A DNA stretch of 64,000 nucleotides, taken from contig LUCM01003878.1 of the NCBI GenBank assembly GCA_008360955.1, positions 118,564-182,563 on the forward strand. Reading direction: 5' to 3'. The stretch comes from Fasciolopsis buskii. Its lineage: Eukaryota; Platyhelminthes; Trematoda; Plagiorchiida; Fasciolidae. A model generated the notes under the pieces. It was not told the origin of the DNA. It worked only from the letters and a program-made list of their open reading frames with translations, and did not search any database. Positions 12,283 through 24,469 of this stretch are shown piece after piece. A program made the position numbers and the translations under genes. Each line of letters opens with the position of its first letter. The stretch's first letter is position 1.

Positions 12283-13261
12283 GTAAGTTACAGGTTGTAG
12301 TCCGTAGTCTGAATGACGATTTGGGTGTGACTGAGATGTGCTTTGCTCCGTCAAAGTGTAAAATAGTTTTGTGCCGCTGAATCAGCTCGAATTAGTACCT
12401 CATCCTGGGCACCAGTTAAGGCTGGAGCAATATCAACCTTCATGTGAGCCCCAAAAATATGCTATCGAGTACACAAGATGTACAAAGGTCCTTGACATTT
12501 TTAAACCGACAACTTCCTAATACTAGTAGAGTACTGGTAGAGTAGAGAACTGTCTCACTAACTAAAGGATGGGCAGAAGGCATTGCTTGAGTAACATGGT
12601 TCAGTAGTTTGAACGGGCAGGGAGTCAGCATAGTTTGACGTGTTGGGTCATCTTTTGCTCTTACCGACAAAAAGATTGTCCCGTCGTACACTATTCTCCA
12701 AGGCAGTTAATGGTTGGAGTAGGGATTGAGATGGCCAGCCGGTGACAACGCAGAAAGGTGGGAAAATCTTAATCAGTGGGCTGCCCTGTTTGGGTTTAGT
12801 TAGTTTGTGGAGTCTGGATCTACGATACGCATCTAAACGATGATTGGTTACTATGGCGGGTATGGCTCAGTGTCCCAGTTATTGACTTGCGTACATTCCA
12901 AATCTGTTTTATTCAGTATAGTTTTCAGCTTTTTCCCTGTATTCGGGCTTTCATTAGTCCTGGTCCTCTTTTACTGTTTCCAGTGAGTAGTATTGTGTAG
13001 TAGCCTCTAAAATTGGGGATCATTTGTACAAGAATAGTGTTGTAGATGTTGAAGCTGAATTATGTCTACGTATATATAACCTTCTAAGTAGTATCTTGAT
13101 GAGTGAACAAGATCTGCGGGTGTCACTTACAGGGCCGCTCGACAGATAGGCGCATCGTGCACTCTTCTGTCTAGACATCCTCATGCTTGTGCGCTCCGAA
13201 CCGAAATTCCTCAACAGAATCTAATTAGCATCGTATGAAGTGCGCACAGAATTTCTTCATT
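12283..13261. other. Intron
   Basis: No exon was supported. The minus frames at 12440-12691 and 13020-13214 have no known relatives. Confidence 0.35.
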
Positions 13262-13400
13262 GAAGAGTTCACAGGAGAACTACGACTGTGATTCGTTGAT
13301 AAGTATTTGTCAGTTGGACTGAGTCAACCTTAGAAACGAGAGAGAAATGCCGCCAGAATAGACATTTTTTGTAAGCAGTATTTGGATGAGTGGAATGTAA
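13262..13400. repeat. Dispersed repeat, copy 1
   Basis: This stretch aligns with 27277-27425 in the same orientation. Shared words include gtgattcgttgataa, gagtcaacctta/gagccaacctta, gaaatgcc/gaatgcc and gtatttgg/gtatctgg. Both are over 110 bases long. It resembles the end of a mobile element, but no open frame identifies the type. Confidence 0.55.
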
Positions 13401-13944
13401 ATAAATATGTTTCCTTTTGGAACTTTCAACAGTCCAATGCAATGTGATGGAATCGCTTTTACTTTTGAGTGTTGTTTTGAATTTCATTTCATGGGTCTCA
13501 GACTATAATGACCATCGTTTTCCGGAGCACATCCTCTGGCTCATCGTTTCCTTGGTTATTATCCATTCTAGGTCACAGTCCCACCAGTAAATTGTTAAGC
13601 AAATAGCTTTCGACTTTGAACACTTTGAGTCATCTCTGGGTAAACTCGATCTCCATTCTGACTGGCAAACGAATGGTTTGATGCCGGAGGCCCATCAAAT
13701 AAACGAAAAATTGTTAGCTTTTCCGTAATTTACGAATGAGCTGACATTATCCCACACGCAGAACTTTCAAGGTTGGGGCCATCCTCTGTGTGCACGGAAC
13801 CACGCAACGGTGGACAGATGCTTTCAGAGAATAGGCTGAGGGGGGGGCAGATGTTGCTCCAAGAAAACCGAAACGATATGAAACTAGAGCACAATAAAAA
13901 TCCTTAATCTCTGAAGCTAACATGATCATGCACAGACGCTGATT

Positions 13945-14120
13945 TTGTCTTTTACCTCCTTTATTAATAAAATAAAACGTCTGTATCACTTTTTAAAAAG
14001 GGGCTGAGGCCAACAAAAGGTTGCCGAATGGGAAAATTGTTCAGGGGTGGGAGGATTCGAACCCTCAACGTTTATGTCTAAACGCCAAGACCTTATCCGC
14101 CTGCTTGCTTGCACCAAGCA
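13945..14120 (-). mobile_element. tRNA-derived SINE, tail-sharing family (minus)
   Basis: Read on the minus strand there is a tRNA-like head with an A-box-like stretch (gcaggcggataagg) and a B box (gggttcgaatcctccc). This is followed by a tail with ttgttggcctcagcccc, aaaaagtg and ttattaataaaggaggtaaaa. The same tail follows different heads at 18010-18200 and 23775-23945, and appears alone at 38985-39085. This is a Pol III-type retroposon, not a working tRNA gene. Confidence 0.65.
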
Positions 14121-14819
14121 GACTCGACAACGAAATCCTCTTGTCAGTGGGGGGTTACGTCATTATATGCAAACTGAACGAGGCCCTGTTGATTTCCAGA
14201 AACTATGAGTGATTTAAGATTTGGTCAGGCCCCAAACACGATGGCCTTAATCTCTATTTGACCAAGCAAATGAGTTAGGTTGAACTGCATCTCGGAGCAG
14301 TCGGAGTGCAAACGGTCGAGGCCAGATGAATTGAGCCTGTCATCATCTGAGCGTTAGACAAATATACGAATTGCTTCTTATCCTCCTCCCAGTACGAAGG
14401 GATCACAAATAATGTTGGGTCTAATGTATCACAAAACGCACCGAGTGAAAGGTCAGTTAAGATGGAACGGTTGTCATGATGCGAGACTAACATTTTGTGG
14501 CTCTGAAATATTTAATCTTTATCTACAGGACGGAGAGTGAAAATCAGCAAATAAAGTCACAAAGCGGATTAACTTATGATATATGAAATAATGAAAACTT
14601 CATTCCCTTGATGTTAACCTTTATGTGGCATCTGGCTAAAGCTTCCGGCTTCTCATTATTATTTCCTGTTAGACCATTATCAAGAACCATTTCTTTCCTG
14701 CTGAATTTCATTATTACGCAACACTGAAATCACCTACAGTGTTTGTTATCACCCGGTTTATGAAATCAATGTTTGCAATGTCAATCACGACACGCGCTGG
14801 AAGTTTACACGCTTGCTAG

Positions 14820-14975
14820 AACCGGAAGCTGGCGACAGCTTTGTGAGTAATCCCGAAGCAGTGAGGGCAAGGGTCGAAGATATATGGAGACAAGATGCAA
14901 AACGGTTTATACGCAGTGTCATGCAAGAAGAACGAGAACGTTTGGAACAGCTTGTTCCCCCATCGGAACAAGAAA
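14820..14975 (+). CDS. Exon of the large gene (Glu/Arg-rich helix)
   Basis: A short-tract acceptor, gcttgctag, is followed by an open frame ending at a consensus gtaagt donor, phase 1 to phase 1. The peptide contains AVRARVEDIWRQDAKRFIRS and MQEERERLEQLVPPSEQE, a strongly charged helix, probably coiled coil. Its end (A) plus TC of the exon at 16683 gives Ile. The upstream join to 12282 gives Lys. The acceptor is the weak point, and a few bases of shift are possible. Confidence 0.6.
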
Positions 14976-15589
14976 GTAAGTTACCATATCCAATGATAAA
15001 TTCTGTGTTTTGTATTAGAAACGGACTGCTCCAGTTAATCGATGCGCAGTTCTAAGGAATGAAGTTACTACTGAGACGGGGAGTTTTGAACGTCTGACTA
15101 ATTACAGGGATGCCATGTTCCATTTACAGGGAGAATGAGGGGATCGACACTGCCTATCGTTAATCAACAATTTAATCAGTAGGTTGTCCTTCTGTATTTC
15201 CATATCGAAATCCTCATTAAAAACACCTCCATGGACGCCAGTGAATACTAGGGGTCCTTCTTCGCATGAAGATAAAACATTAAATTATCTCGACCGCTAA
15301 TCACTCACGTCTTTGCGGACTGGATAACAGATGTTAATTTTTCATCTTTATAATTCGTCTGCTTTTGGGAGGTGTCCACGGGTAATGGTTCCTAACAACC
15401 ATGAAATACCTGTGTTTTCAGTGAACAGTCGACTGTCAACACTTAAGAATATATTATTTCATTGATAAATTAAATCTTCTATCGTTAGAAATGAACAAAC
15501 ACATCTATTTGGTACGTGTTGGTAGTAGGAGATTGAATGTTTTCAAGAAATCATTCACCATGCGATATAATCACTCAGCTCATTATAAA

Positions 15590-15745
15590 AAACCATAGAA
15601 GCACTGTACAGCTGTTTGATCCTTGTTAGGAATGGTCAGCAGTGCATATCCACCGCGCCCGAACTGGGACGCGAACCCGGGACGAAGGATTTTGGGTCAA
15701 AAGCCTAACAAGGATAAGACATCTGTACAGTACTCCCATGGTTTC
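15590..15745. mobile_element. Fold-back element with tRNA-like core
   Basis: The left arm (aaccatag..ctgtacagctgttt..tccttgttagg) is repeated inverted on the right (cctaacaaggataagacatctgtacag..catggtt), making terminal inverted repeats of about 40 bases. The core has, on the minus strand, a B-box-like stretch (cccgggttcgcgtccc). Related copies lie at 49095-49200 and 52035-52165, and a lone arm at 49466-49513. It is either a tRNA-derived SINE that became palindromic or a MITE-like element. Confidence 0.55.
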
Positions 15746-16682
15746 TTTATGGTGAGCTGAGCGATGGTATCACATGGTGAATTATTTCATGAAAACATAT
15801 TTCTTTTTCAGTAATTTTATTGAAAACGTTCAATGTTGCAGCGAGGACGAAGTGTTCAATCACAGGCTGCTTCATCAGTAATTTCAGGAATCTAGCCAGA
15901 GGTTTTACACCCTAACTTCACAAAGCTGAATTACTCATCGGCACCAGTAAGTATAGGGCAAAATACGGTTACAATAGTATTTCTATCTCTAATTAAAAAA
16001 TCAAAAGAAGATCGGCAGTAGGGAGAGATCGCTGAACGAAGGTGTTGGTGGAAGGGTTTCAGTAAATTAACTTTGACTTTAGATAAATTCCGGGATAACT
16101 TAACTTTCCGAAATAAGAATTGTTTTTGTAAATCCATTTATTTACATTTAGGAACACAATGTCTATCATAATATCCAAAGTCCAAGTTTAAATGGGCACA
16201 AAAACCGCATCCAAGTGACCGCTTTGAAAAATTCGTTGTCACCTCCGAGTAAATGCATAAGTCAAGTGAACTCGAACTCACAATCAATGCATAACAAAAT
16301 GAACCAATTAAGAACGAATCGGGTTGTTCATAGGCAGGAACTAAGTCGACGGAAACAATGGGTGCAACAAAAAATCCGAACAAGAGATTGGGAGAGCTGG
16401 GCGTTCCTCGGGAGTTCATGTGGAAGGATGACTGCTGGCGGAGGGATTCACGGTTTTCTCCTGCTCTGTCTCTAAGACACCCTATCCCTGACACAACATC
16501 TGGAAACAAAACAAGAGACCAGTAGTTCACTACAATGGCGAATTTATTAAAAAAATGTTATCAAGCTTCACCGATTTTGTTTAAAATATTCATAAATTAC
16601 CTATAGGTGGTGCTACTAACACAAGAACTGAAAGCTTTGTGTAAAATCGATTTATTTCCCCTCCATATTCTCATCTCCATAG
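15746..16682. other. Intron with opposing ORFs
   Basis: A minus frame of 130 codons (16138-16530) and a + frame of 86 codons (16215-16475) overlap. A further minus frame covers 15931-16137. None resembles a known family, and their splice sites are poor. The polypyrimidine tract (tttatttcccctccatattctc) just before 16683 is the acceptor of the next exon. Confidence 0.4.
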
Positions 16683-17565
16683 TCGCCACTGCTATAAAAG
16701 GTTCCGATCTATTAAAAGCTAAAACTAGCAGTTCATCGATTATGATTCAGCCAAGAAAGACAAGACCAAAGACGGGAGAACAAAGAAGGGAAATGATCTT
16801 CCGTTATTTGAAGAAACAACACTTTTCGGAACCCCGAACAGGACAAGAAGTACTTAATTTGGATTCGCAGACGGTTGAAGAAACAAGTGAAAAACCCGTC
16901 GAAGTGATGTCTGATATTGAATTTGGTGGTTTCTTATCCATCCTGCTCACTAAACTTGGATCAATTGATCAGGTTTATCAGTTAATCAGCCAAGCAATCG
17001 CCCGTGACAACACGGCTCTCACTGAGCTGAACACACTTCTCGGTTCACGTAACGCACGAAATGCATTCTATCAAAAGCTTCGTATGCCGAAAAATGCCTT
17101 CGAGTATTTGGCCAGTTTGCTTGGCTCTAGCAGACAGCTGCGAGAAGTTTTGGCGAAAGTGATTGACTGCAACGTGGCCGATTTCGAGCTTCTTTCACCT
17201 AAGTTGGACAGTGCTACAGCTGTGTACAATCTAATCGAAGCTTATAAGGAAGCACGTCGTGAAGCGATTCAAATCATACAATCATTCATGCCGCTATGCT
17301 CGACCTGCGGTTCGATTGTGGACATGCTAATCGACGGTAATGAATCCAAAGAAACGGTAGCTGAATTGATCAACGGTGTGGATGTGAAATACGATACTCG
17401 CCTAATGCAACTGCCTAAAATTACAGTGGAGACACTGAGTATGATTGCTGAATCTGTTGTAAACTGTGACGGGAAACGGCTAAGGGAAATGAAGAGAACC
17501 AAAATTCCTGCCCGTCGATCCTCCGCAATGGTCACCACGTTTCAAGATGCAGACAAGAAATTTGG
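16683..17565 (+). CDS. Large exon with tandem helical modules
   Basis: The acceptor follows a strong pyrimidine tract ending ctccatag. The donor is gtaagt at 17566. It is about 294 codons, phase 1 to phase 2. The first 70 residues are basic and low in complexity. From about residue 75 the sequence is all-helical and internally repetitive. One unit has GGFLSILLTKLGSIDQVYQL followed by DNTALTELNTLLGS. A second follows with EYLASLLGSSRQLREVL. A third contains SIVDMLIDGNESKETVAELI. These match a unit in the exon at 19168 (GNPDVTQELTALLGS), so the exon carries tandem copies of one module. I do not know the family; an ARM/HEAT-like superhelix is only a guess. The frame is open further back to 16607, so an earlier acceptor is possible. 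Confidence 0.8.
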
Positions 17566-17626
17566 GTAAGTAGCCTGTTTTTAGTTCAGCGGCAATAGTA
17601 TGTCAGAAGCAGCACTAATCAACCAG

Positions 17627-17685
17627 ACTTTCAAATACAACCGCCGAAATCGTCTCTGGTGCCCAGCGATTTACCCAGTTCGAGC
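17627..17685 (+). CDS. Small exon of the large gene (59 nt)
   Basis: It follows a 61-base intron ending ctaatcaaccag. It enters in phase 2, matching 17565, and reads LSNTTAEIVSGAQRFTQFE. The proposed donor is gtgtgt, phase 1, leading over a 68-base intron to 17754. The frame stays open past this donor to about 17987, so the donor choice is uncertain. Confidence 0.45.
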
Positions 17686-17753
17686 GTGTGTCCCTGTTTC
17701 TAAAATCCCGTTTACAATATAGTTTTTGTGAAATTCATTCTGAAGCCTCACAG

Positions 17754-17862
17754 TGGCTTTGGAATATCCGGCCAAAAATTTTCTCGGTTCAACTAGACGT
17801 TCACGGAACGATGATCCCAACTTGCGATCTCAGAGTGATTCGGCTGAATCGAATGTTAAGAG
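17754..17862 (+). CDS. Small exon of the large gene
   Basis: After the acceptor tgaagcctcacag the frame reads ALEYPAKNFLGSTRRSRNDD and then QSDSAESNVKR, with Ser and Arg clusters. It enters in phase 1. The proposed end (AG|gttcaa) is in phase 2 and joins 19168. An alternative phase-0 donor, gttaag at 17855, would join an acceptor at 19180. The sequence cannot decide between them. Confidence 0.4.
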
Positions 17863-18009
17863 GTTCAAAGCTTTGGCCACGGAGCTCACATTCAAATGGA
17901 GTATGTCGGGAATTACTACCACTGAGTGCGGAATTCTTTTGGTCATCACATCTAATCTTTAATGGGTTGAGTCAAATTGAAAAATAAATGCTATTCGGTA
18001 AAGACATTC

Positions 18010-18200
18010 CATAATTTTGAGGCCCCACACCCCCACTGTTGGTGGTCAAGTGGATTAGGTCGTGATGTTCGAACATGCAGGTCGTGCGTTTGAATCCTCC
18101 CGGTCGACTTCCCCACTCGGCGGTCTTTTGTTGGCCTCCCCTTTCCTGAAAGTTAATGTACACCGCTGCTTCCTTCATATAGGGAGTAAACGCCAAAAGC
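18010..18200 (+). mobile_element. tRNA-derived SINE, tail-sharing family (plus)
   Basis: The head has an A-box-like tggtcaagtggattagg and a B box, gcgtttgaatcctcc. The tail has ttgttggcctcccc, then ctgaaagttaatgtaca and ttcatatagggagtaaa. The head differs from those at 13945 and 23775, but the tail is shared. Confidence 0.65.
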
Positions 18201-18506
18201 TGAGGTAAACTTACGGCAGAACACGAAGATGGTAGATTTTTCGGGGTAAAATGAGTCTGCGGAACTAAGCAAACAATCAGGAAGTAGGCTCCCAAATCTT
18301 CACATAATGCGAGGAACTGAGTGCTGTGCGTACGAAAAGTGAAAACCTTGTGCCATTCACGATTGCCATCTTGGAAATAATCCACTTTATCCTATCACCA
18401 AGAGGTGAGTGATAAAGGCAGGAGAGGTGGCCAGTAAGAATAAATCCATTTGTGTATTCAAAGGTGACATCCCGTAGAGGCGATCAAATTAACGAAAATT
18501 ATGTAA

Positions 18507-18508
<2 letters not shown>

Positions 18509-18549
<41 letters not shown>
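18509..18549. repeat. (TA)n microsatellite
   Basis: About twenty uninterrupted TA units in an intron. Confidence 0.95.
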
Positions 18550-18551
<2 letters not shown>

Positions 18552-19167
18552 CTCCTCGGTTAAGTAATTTCCCGGGTTTATAATTTCTAGTTTTGTTTGT
18601 CCCAGTCTATTCCTTAAGTTTTCTCTCGGACGGGTACTGACGTAATGGGGCAATGAAAACCATATTGGTCGTTTGTAAAGCCAAACTTAACTAAGCTGAT
18701 AAACGCGCAACTCGACGGCTTACCACAACTGCTTGAACACATTGTGCTGAATAAATATCAAGTTACACGAAATAGCACTGTAAAACTTACCTTGAGAAAG
18801 ACTATACACGGTAGCCGAAACGTTGGCTCATTGTATCTACCGACAACGCTATGCTATTAACATTATATCATTCACAATAGAAATCAATACATGGCGCACC
18901 GATTTTTCGATACACTCCAAACGTCATTTGGTTTTGTCGTTTACATGAAATATGGTTATCGTTTACTCATCAGTAACCAAAATAAAAATCTGGATTTTTG
19001 CGATTTGCGTCCATATTTTTTTACATGAGCTCGATCCTGAGTATTTTATGCCGTTATCTTCTGCAACAATTTAACTAAACAAAGTTATTGCTGGTATATT
19101 GTGCTAGCATATAGCTCCTCTCAACGGACAACAAAGTTTTTGGTTCCTTGTTTCTTAACGCTAGCAG
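18550..19167. other. Intron, AT-rich
   Basis: Nothing coding was recognised. It runs up to the acceptor at ctagcag before 19168. Confidence 0.4.
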
Positions 19168-19815
19168 GAGAGCGTCGTCTCAGGAAGGATTCATCCAAAA
19201 CGCTTCAGAACTACGTTTTAAAATGTCTATAAACACATTGGTTAAAGACACGTTGAACGAGCTCCGTGTGAATCCGCAGAACACTTTACTCGAACCAACC
19301 ACCATGGATTATGTGAATTTAGTGAACAAAGGGGAATTTTTCATGGCCCAAACATCTGCTTCTGATCAAGAACCACCCCATGCTGCCGATGAGAGACTCA
19401 TTGAACATTTTTCCACCCTAATGCGCAAAATGCGACACGTGATGGCATGGTCAATGATCAAGGATCCAGTGGAAGGGGACTTATGTTTATCTAATCTGAA
19501 GCGAACAATCGCACGTGGAATTAGCGTCACTGAAGCTGCCGTTCGCTATATTGAGGAATTCATGGCTGGCGCAGCCAAATCACGAAACGTGGCTGACATG
19601 GTTCAACGCGCCGTGTACGGTAATCCGGATGTAACCCAAGAATTGACTGCGTTGTTGGGAAGTGGGAAAAGTTCGTACCTATTAACTACGGTCCAAGAAG
19701 CCCAAGGTCAAGTGGTTGATCGACTGTTGCGACACTGTGCGACAGATTGTGAAATCCAAGCTATCGAAAAACTGCTTAAAACAATCGAAAGTAAATCGGA
19801 GAACGAAATTCAGAG
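19168..19815 (+). CDS. Exon of the large gene with helical module
   Basis: The acceptor is tttcttaacgctagcag and the donor gtatgt. It is 216 codons, phase 2 to phase 2. After a polar N-terminal third comes a helical region. It contains AAVRYIEEFMAGAAKSRNVA, then DMVQRAVYGNPDVTQELTAL with LLGS, then GQVVDRLLRHCATDCEIQAI. This aligns with the module in 16683-17565: SIDQVYQLISQAIARDNTAL with ELNTLLGS, and LREVLAKVIDCNVADFELL. The downstream join to 26247 (AG plus A gives Arg) is clean. An acceptor at 19179 (gtctcag) is an alternative. Function is unknown, and the exon boundaries suggest the module spread by duplication within the gene. Confidence 0.8.
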
Positions 19816-22800
19816 GTATGTATTAATTTCGTGTGTGGTTCTGGTGAGGGATGATGGCAAGTAAATAAATAGTAACGTATGGTTTTTATGTCATGAATGC
19901 AACAGCTCTCAGTAAAAAATCTTCAATAAACAGATTATTTCAAAAGATCGAGAGGGCATGAACAGTAGTTCAATGTGGTGGTTGTTTTCTGCTAGGCCAC
20001 CTCAAAAAATAAAAGTGGAATACAGAGCTAAGCAGACAATGGCTCGGCAGGATCTACATGGTAGCCAATCAAGCTGTAGTTTTGCCAACTGTCTTCAGTA
20101 ATGTCAGTAAGTGAATCAATCCAGTCGTTAGGATTTCCAATGACCACTGGAAAATAATTCACCCTTCCGGAATGCAACATTCTTTGGCACGTTAACAGTT
20201 TTGGAGTTTCAGAAACAAACACTGAATTTCATCAAATTCATATTTCCTCATTGATATTTAGTAGTTCAGAACAACATTTTGGCATACACATGCAATCATA
20301 GACTGAAGTTTCCAGGCACACTCAAAAGGTTCCAGGACTTGCGTTACCAGATGAATAGTGAGCCCGGCAGGAAAATTGGAACGTTTTCTGTTCAGTTTGT
20401 TCCTGCTTTAATATCTAACAGTATTCATCTTATTAATCCTTGTCTTTCTTTGGATTATTCCAGGAATATGATGCTCACTGGAACTTTAGTTAATCCATAG
20501 AAATACCGATAACTAAGAAAGAGTTCATGATAAAAACAGGTCTAACTATTTACGGCAGCCGAAAGCCAGTAGACGAACAGCAAATTAGTCAGCGGGTGAA
20601 ATCCACTTCTTAAGTTTGATCAACGGTAGTCAAATTGCACCAAATCTGAAATCAGTGGGTTGTTACCATATAATCAAGATGGTCAAGGAAAAGTGTAATC
20701 AACGGCTCGAGCTACAAGGAAGCCATAAAACAGGTAACTGCTTTCACAAAAGACAAACACTTTTTCAGAGAAGAAACGACATGCAAATGCATACCGCATT
20801 AAAAAGCAGACGGATATTTTTGTAGGATGGATATTCGCTATTTTAACAGAATAATTAAGGGATCGTTAGGTAGGCAGTGTTTTGAAATGAACAGTTTATT
20901 ATGGCTAACTCTAGCCACTTCATGCAATTACCTTGAGTTTTGTTCCAATCCCACCTACTTAGTCAGGCAAAAACAATCGCAGCCCTACTCGGTCAATACC
21001 AATCCCCTTTGCCAGTGATAATCAAGCGGTACACATGCGTTGAATTAAGATGGAGTTAACTGATCGATCATTCCCCACATTCATCGTCTTCCTTCTGGTT
21101 TTCACTGTGAACATTTCCCCGCTAGTCTCCAAGCCCGTCCGAAAAGCAATTGGTCTTCCTTATTGTCCGTAAACTACACAAGCGCACAGGGATTGTCAGT
21201 TCGCTGTTCGATTAGCAGTAAAGCAGACCAGGATGTCATAGCTGACAGCTTGGTCTGGTGTCCTGACACCTCACCGCACTACAACCAAGCGGTACTGAAG
21301 TTTTGGCAACGGTTCGTTGTTTCTCTTCAGGGCATTTGATTGGGAGTCGAAATGGCTGTGCATCCTACGACTGAATCTTCATAATCTCCTAATTAACTTC
21401 CAGTGGATTAACACACTGGAAATCTGGACTCGCAATTTTGCAAAATTTGGCCATTTAAAATGTGAAACGTATCGGCTCCGAAATGACCCAAACCACGCAC
21501 GGATCCTATAGGTGCCTTAGAGTTGTGCATGTTCCACGAAAGGAGATACAGACCCTCATGGGATATATCGATTGACACTGGGTTTTCACAGTTTGTCAAT
21601 ACCTATTCTTAGAGTTTTACTGTGAAAAAATTATTTTATCACCTCGGTAACCTATGTAATCAAACCAAGTTATTATTTTTCATAATATTTTCACATGAAG
21701 CCGTCTTCCAAATCGAGAGCCATTTTCTGCGTATCGTTCGCAGTAATTTTAAAGACTGCCCGGAATGGAAAAATTGCGGAAGCTAAGGCATCAAAAACTG
21801 TTAGTATGCAGTTATTTGTGACCAATGGGACATAACTTTCGTCATGGTGACCATAATTACGATGGGTTAAAATTTAATCTTGGAGGTAAATATTCTAAAG
21901 GGCTATTTCTATCATTTGTCCAGCAACGTCTTGGTCAAGCAGAACTGATCTTGATATGCATTTCGTAGCTGTTGCAGGTCAATAACTACCTAATTTTAGA
22001 GATTTTTGAATTGTGCAAACATTTGTGGGCTTTCAAGGTTATTATTCGAAATTGCACTAAACTTCATTTTGTATGAACTAAACATAATTGTGATTCAGAT
22101 ATTCAAATGCGTGTCCTGAGTTTTAATTCACAGAGCGGCTCCCCGGAAAAGCAGAAACCGGTTGCCGCATGAAACGAAGCATTCAGTCACATCAATGTCG
22201 GTTGATATTATCACACGTGTAGGACGCATAAAATTACGTCATGCTGTAATTTTTCTCTCCGTCTGTTGGAATCAGGTTGCAGAGACAGAAAACTCTCAGT
22301 TGGTTGACAAACTATGTCTGGCATTTCTGGTTATCAGAATGGTTAAAATAAAGCAGCGTATTTCTGATGGTGATACGGTACACCGTTTGGGTGCCAAACC
22401 CAGATAACGGAAAGCTGGTTCATGCGCGTCTTTGTACTAGGACTTGATTGACCTGTTTTATTTGTTCTTGCCGGTGATGGACACCCGGTCCATAAAGACA
22501 TATAGGTCACTGTAAACCGGTTTGAAGCATAGAAAACCAGCTTTCCGCAACGATATGTAGTACGAGCGAAAATTGAACACAAAGACCTAAGGTCTATAAA
22601 TCGCCTCACTTCACATGGGGCATATTTCGTCCAGAACACTTACTGTAGAACGGTTAACAATTTTGAATTCCCTATTTGCCAAAAGGCGGCTTAGCGTTTG
22701 ACTGCGTAATAGTTCAGCCTGTGCGTCACATTTAACTGACAGGAAATCGGTTGAATGTATTTTCGGAATAGGCATTAGATAAAGTAAATCAAGCTAAACA

Positions 22801-23774
22801 ATACGCAGTTCTCAATTAGTAAACCAGACCTGACAACCTGACAAGGCTCTCACCTCTGTAGACAGTGGCTGGCTTATGAATAAGTAGCTTTGACAGTCCT
22901 TTTCACTATTTGGACTAAACCAGCCTCGATTCCGCATGATTTCTTTATCCTGCGTGACACACGGTGGGGCTTACACTGGGCACTCCCATTTGAGATGCCT
23001 TGCCAGATGAACTGCAGTACAAGCAGGCTGAAACCCATTTTGGCATAACCAGTTGCCGTTCAAAAGTTGTGGTTCGGTTCGAGTTTAGTCGGTATTACAC
23101 TGTGCCTAAACGTATTTCATTTGGTAGTAGGCCTGTACGAGGACCCTCCGATTATCACACGAGTGGAAATACCGACAGGAAAAATTCACACCGACACTAA
23201 ACACCCTGCGGAGGGGAAAAACGTGACAGCTAAACAACCGGCGCGTAAGCAAGGCGCAGTGGATGGTAGTCCGTGCGCTTGCCTTTGTGCCGGCTTCTTT
23301 AGGAACTGTGTATTGTAATTGCGCCACAGAGGCCGAACAAAATGGTTAGCTCAGAATTAAACTAGATGCGGCCGTCGTTTGGGTCACTGCCAAAAAACTC
23401 ATCCAGCATATATCGATCAGCAATCATTTTGCCAAGAAAAATAATTAGTAGCACGGAGAGTAGACGAAATTTCGGTGGTCCAGCAGAGGTTAGCAACGAA
23501 GCTCGAAACCAGTTGAATAAGCTTGGGAAAAATTGGCGTATTCTATTTCGTCATGAAACCAGTGCAACCATCATGTCGAAAGCAAAACATAAAGTAGTCA
23601 GTTGTCACGCTAACTGCCAAATATGAACAAAACAACAGTCATGAATATAAAACACGACTTTATTCAGAAGGTTTTTGTAAATAATTCTGTAATGAACGCA
23701 TATTCGGTCTTTATTAGATTACCAAGGGTTGTGCCGATGATTGAGGTGTGTATAAAAACGATGCATCCAATGTT
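19816..23774. other. Large intron, first part
   Basis: No + exon fitting phase 2 was found. Short open frames on both strands (20028-20222 minus, 22343-22639 minus, 23067-23318 plus, 23366-23626 plus) have no known relatives. The + frame at 23366, beginning right after a stop and reading SLPKNSSSIYRSAIILPRK, looks codon-like and might be the first exon of something. There is no supporting donor stronger than gtagtc. Confidence 0.35.
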
Positions 23775-23945
23775 GTCCGGCGGTAGCTAAGCGGATAAGA
23801 ACGTAACTTTTGGACGTGAAGGCTACATCTTCGAGTCGCCCCTCGCCGGTCAACTTTCTCATCTGGCGGCAGTCTGTTGGTCGCGGTCCTCTTCCCTAAA
23901 AATGGTGTGCATTATTTCAGTAATGAAGGAAGTAAAAGAATAAAT
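23775..23945 (+). mobile_element. tRNA-derived SINE, tail-sharing family (plus)
   Basis: The head begins tccggcggtagctaagcgg, an A-box-like match, and has a B box, atcttcgagtcgcccc. The tail has ctgttggtcgcggtcctctt, aaaaatggtgtgcattattt and taatgaaggaagtaaaag. The tail aligns with those at 13945 (minus), 18010 and 38985 (minus). Confidence 0.65.
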
Positions 23946-24256
23946 AAGAGACTAAATGTTTAATTTTTTTAACCGTATTAGGATTTCTAGTGGTTTTAAG
24001 GTTATGCATATAAAACAAATTGTTTAATTTTGTCTTTAGTAAGAACTATTTCTCATATTCATTAAAATTAAATCGTTAAATTATTACAGTTGGTTATATT
24101 GTCAGTTACTTCGGCTAAAAATGTAGTGGTGCACAGCTCTGTTGGAGAGCCGCTGGGGTATTCAAAGTCTGGTTCACTGTGGGTAATTTTTCTATTTAGC
24201 TAACAAACACAATTCTATGTCTGCCTGTCTAGAGTCAGAGTCAACAGACGACTCAC

Positions 24257-24469
24257 GGCAGTATCAAACCGGACATCTTTCAGCTTGATGGATTTCCGTG
24301 ATGCTCTCAAGTCAGTCAGTTGTGATTCTCTATAGGGGTTACTAGAAGCCTGTTTAGTATTTGAGTCCACTGTTAGTCCACTTTTGCACAATAACGAACG
24401 TGTGGTGATGAATGTTTTAATTAAATGTTGGATTCTATAGCGAGAAAGAGTTGTCCTCATTTTCCGGCT
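24257..24469 (-). CDS. Possible antisense exon nested in the intron
   Basis: On the minus strand the acceptor gttgtattttactag is followed by 71 open codons and a consensus donor, gtgagt, phase 0 to phase 0. The peptide is basic and Ser/Thr-rich (IQHLIKTFITTRSLLCKSGL, then SRKSIKLKDVRFDTA). No domain was recognised. It could be one exon of a nested gene with the frames at 24845-25261 and 25333-25587, but I could not join them. Chance remains a real alternative. Confidence 0.3.

Noticed and set aside
14040..14115. Functional tRNA gene
   Set aside because: Only A and B boxes match; no full cloverleaf, and the sequence continues into a repeated SINE tail. The same holds at 18030, 23780, 15660 and 52090.
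17688..17987. A 99-codon + frame as a separate gene
   Set aside because: It is the frame of the 59-base exon reading on past its donor; the splice to 17754 gives a better peptide, although intron retention is not excluded.
18509..18549. TATA promoter
   Set aside because: A long pure TA run inside an intron is a microsatellite; no transcription start evidence. The same for 27375-27456 and 57145-57193.
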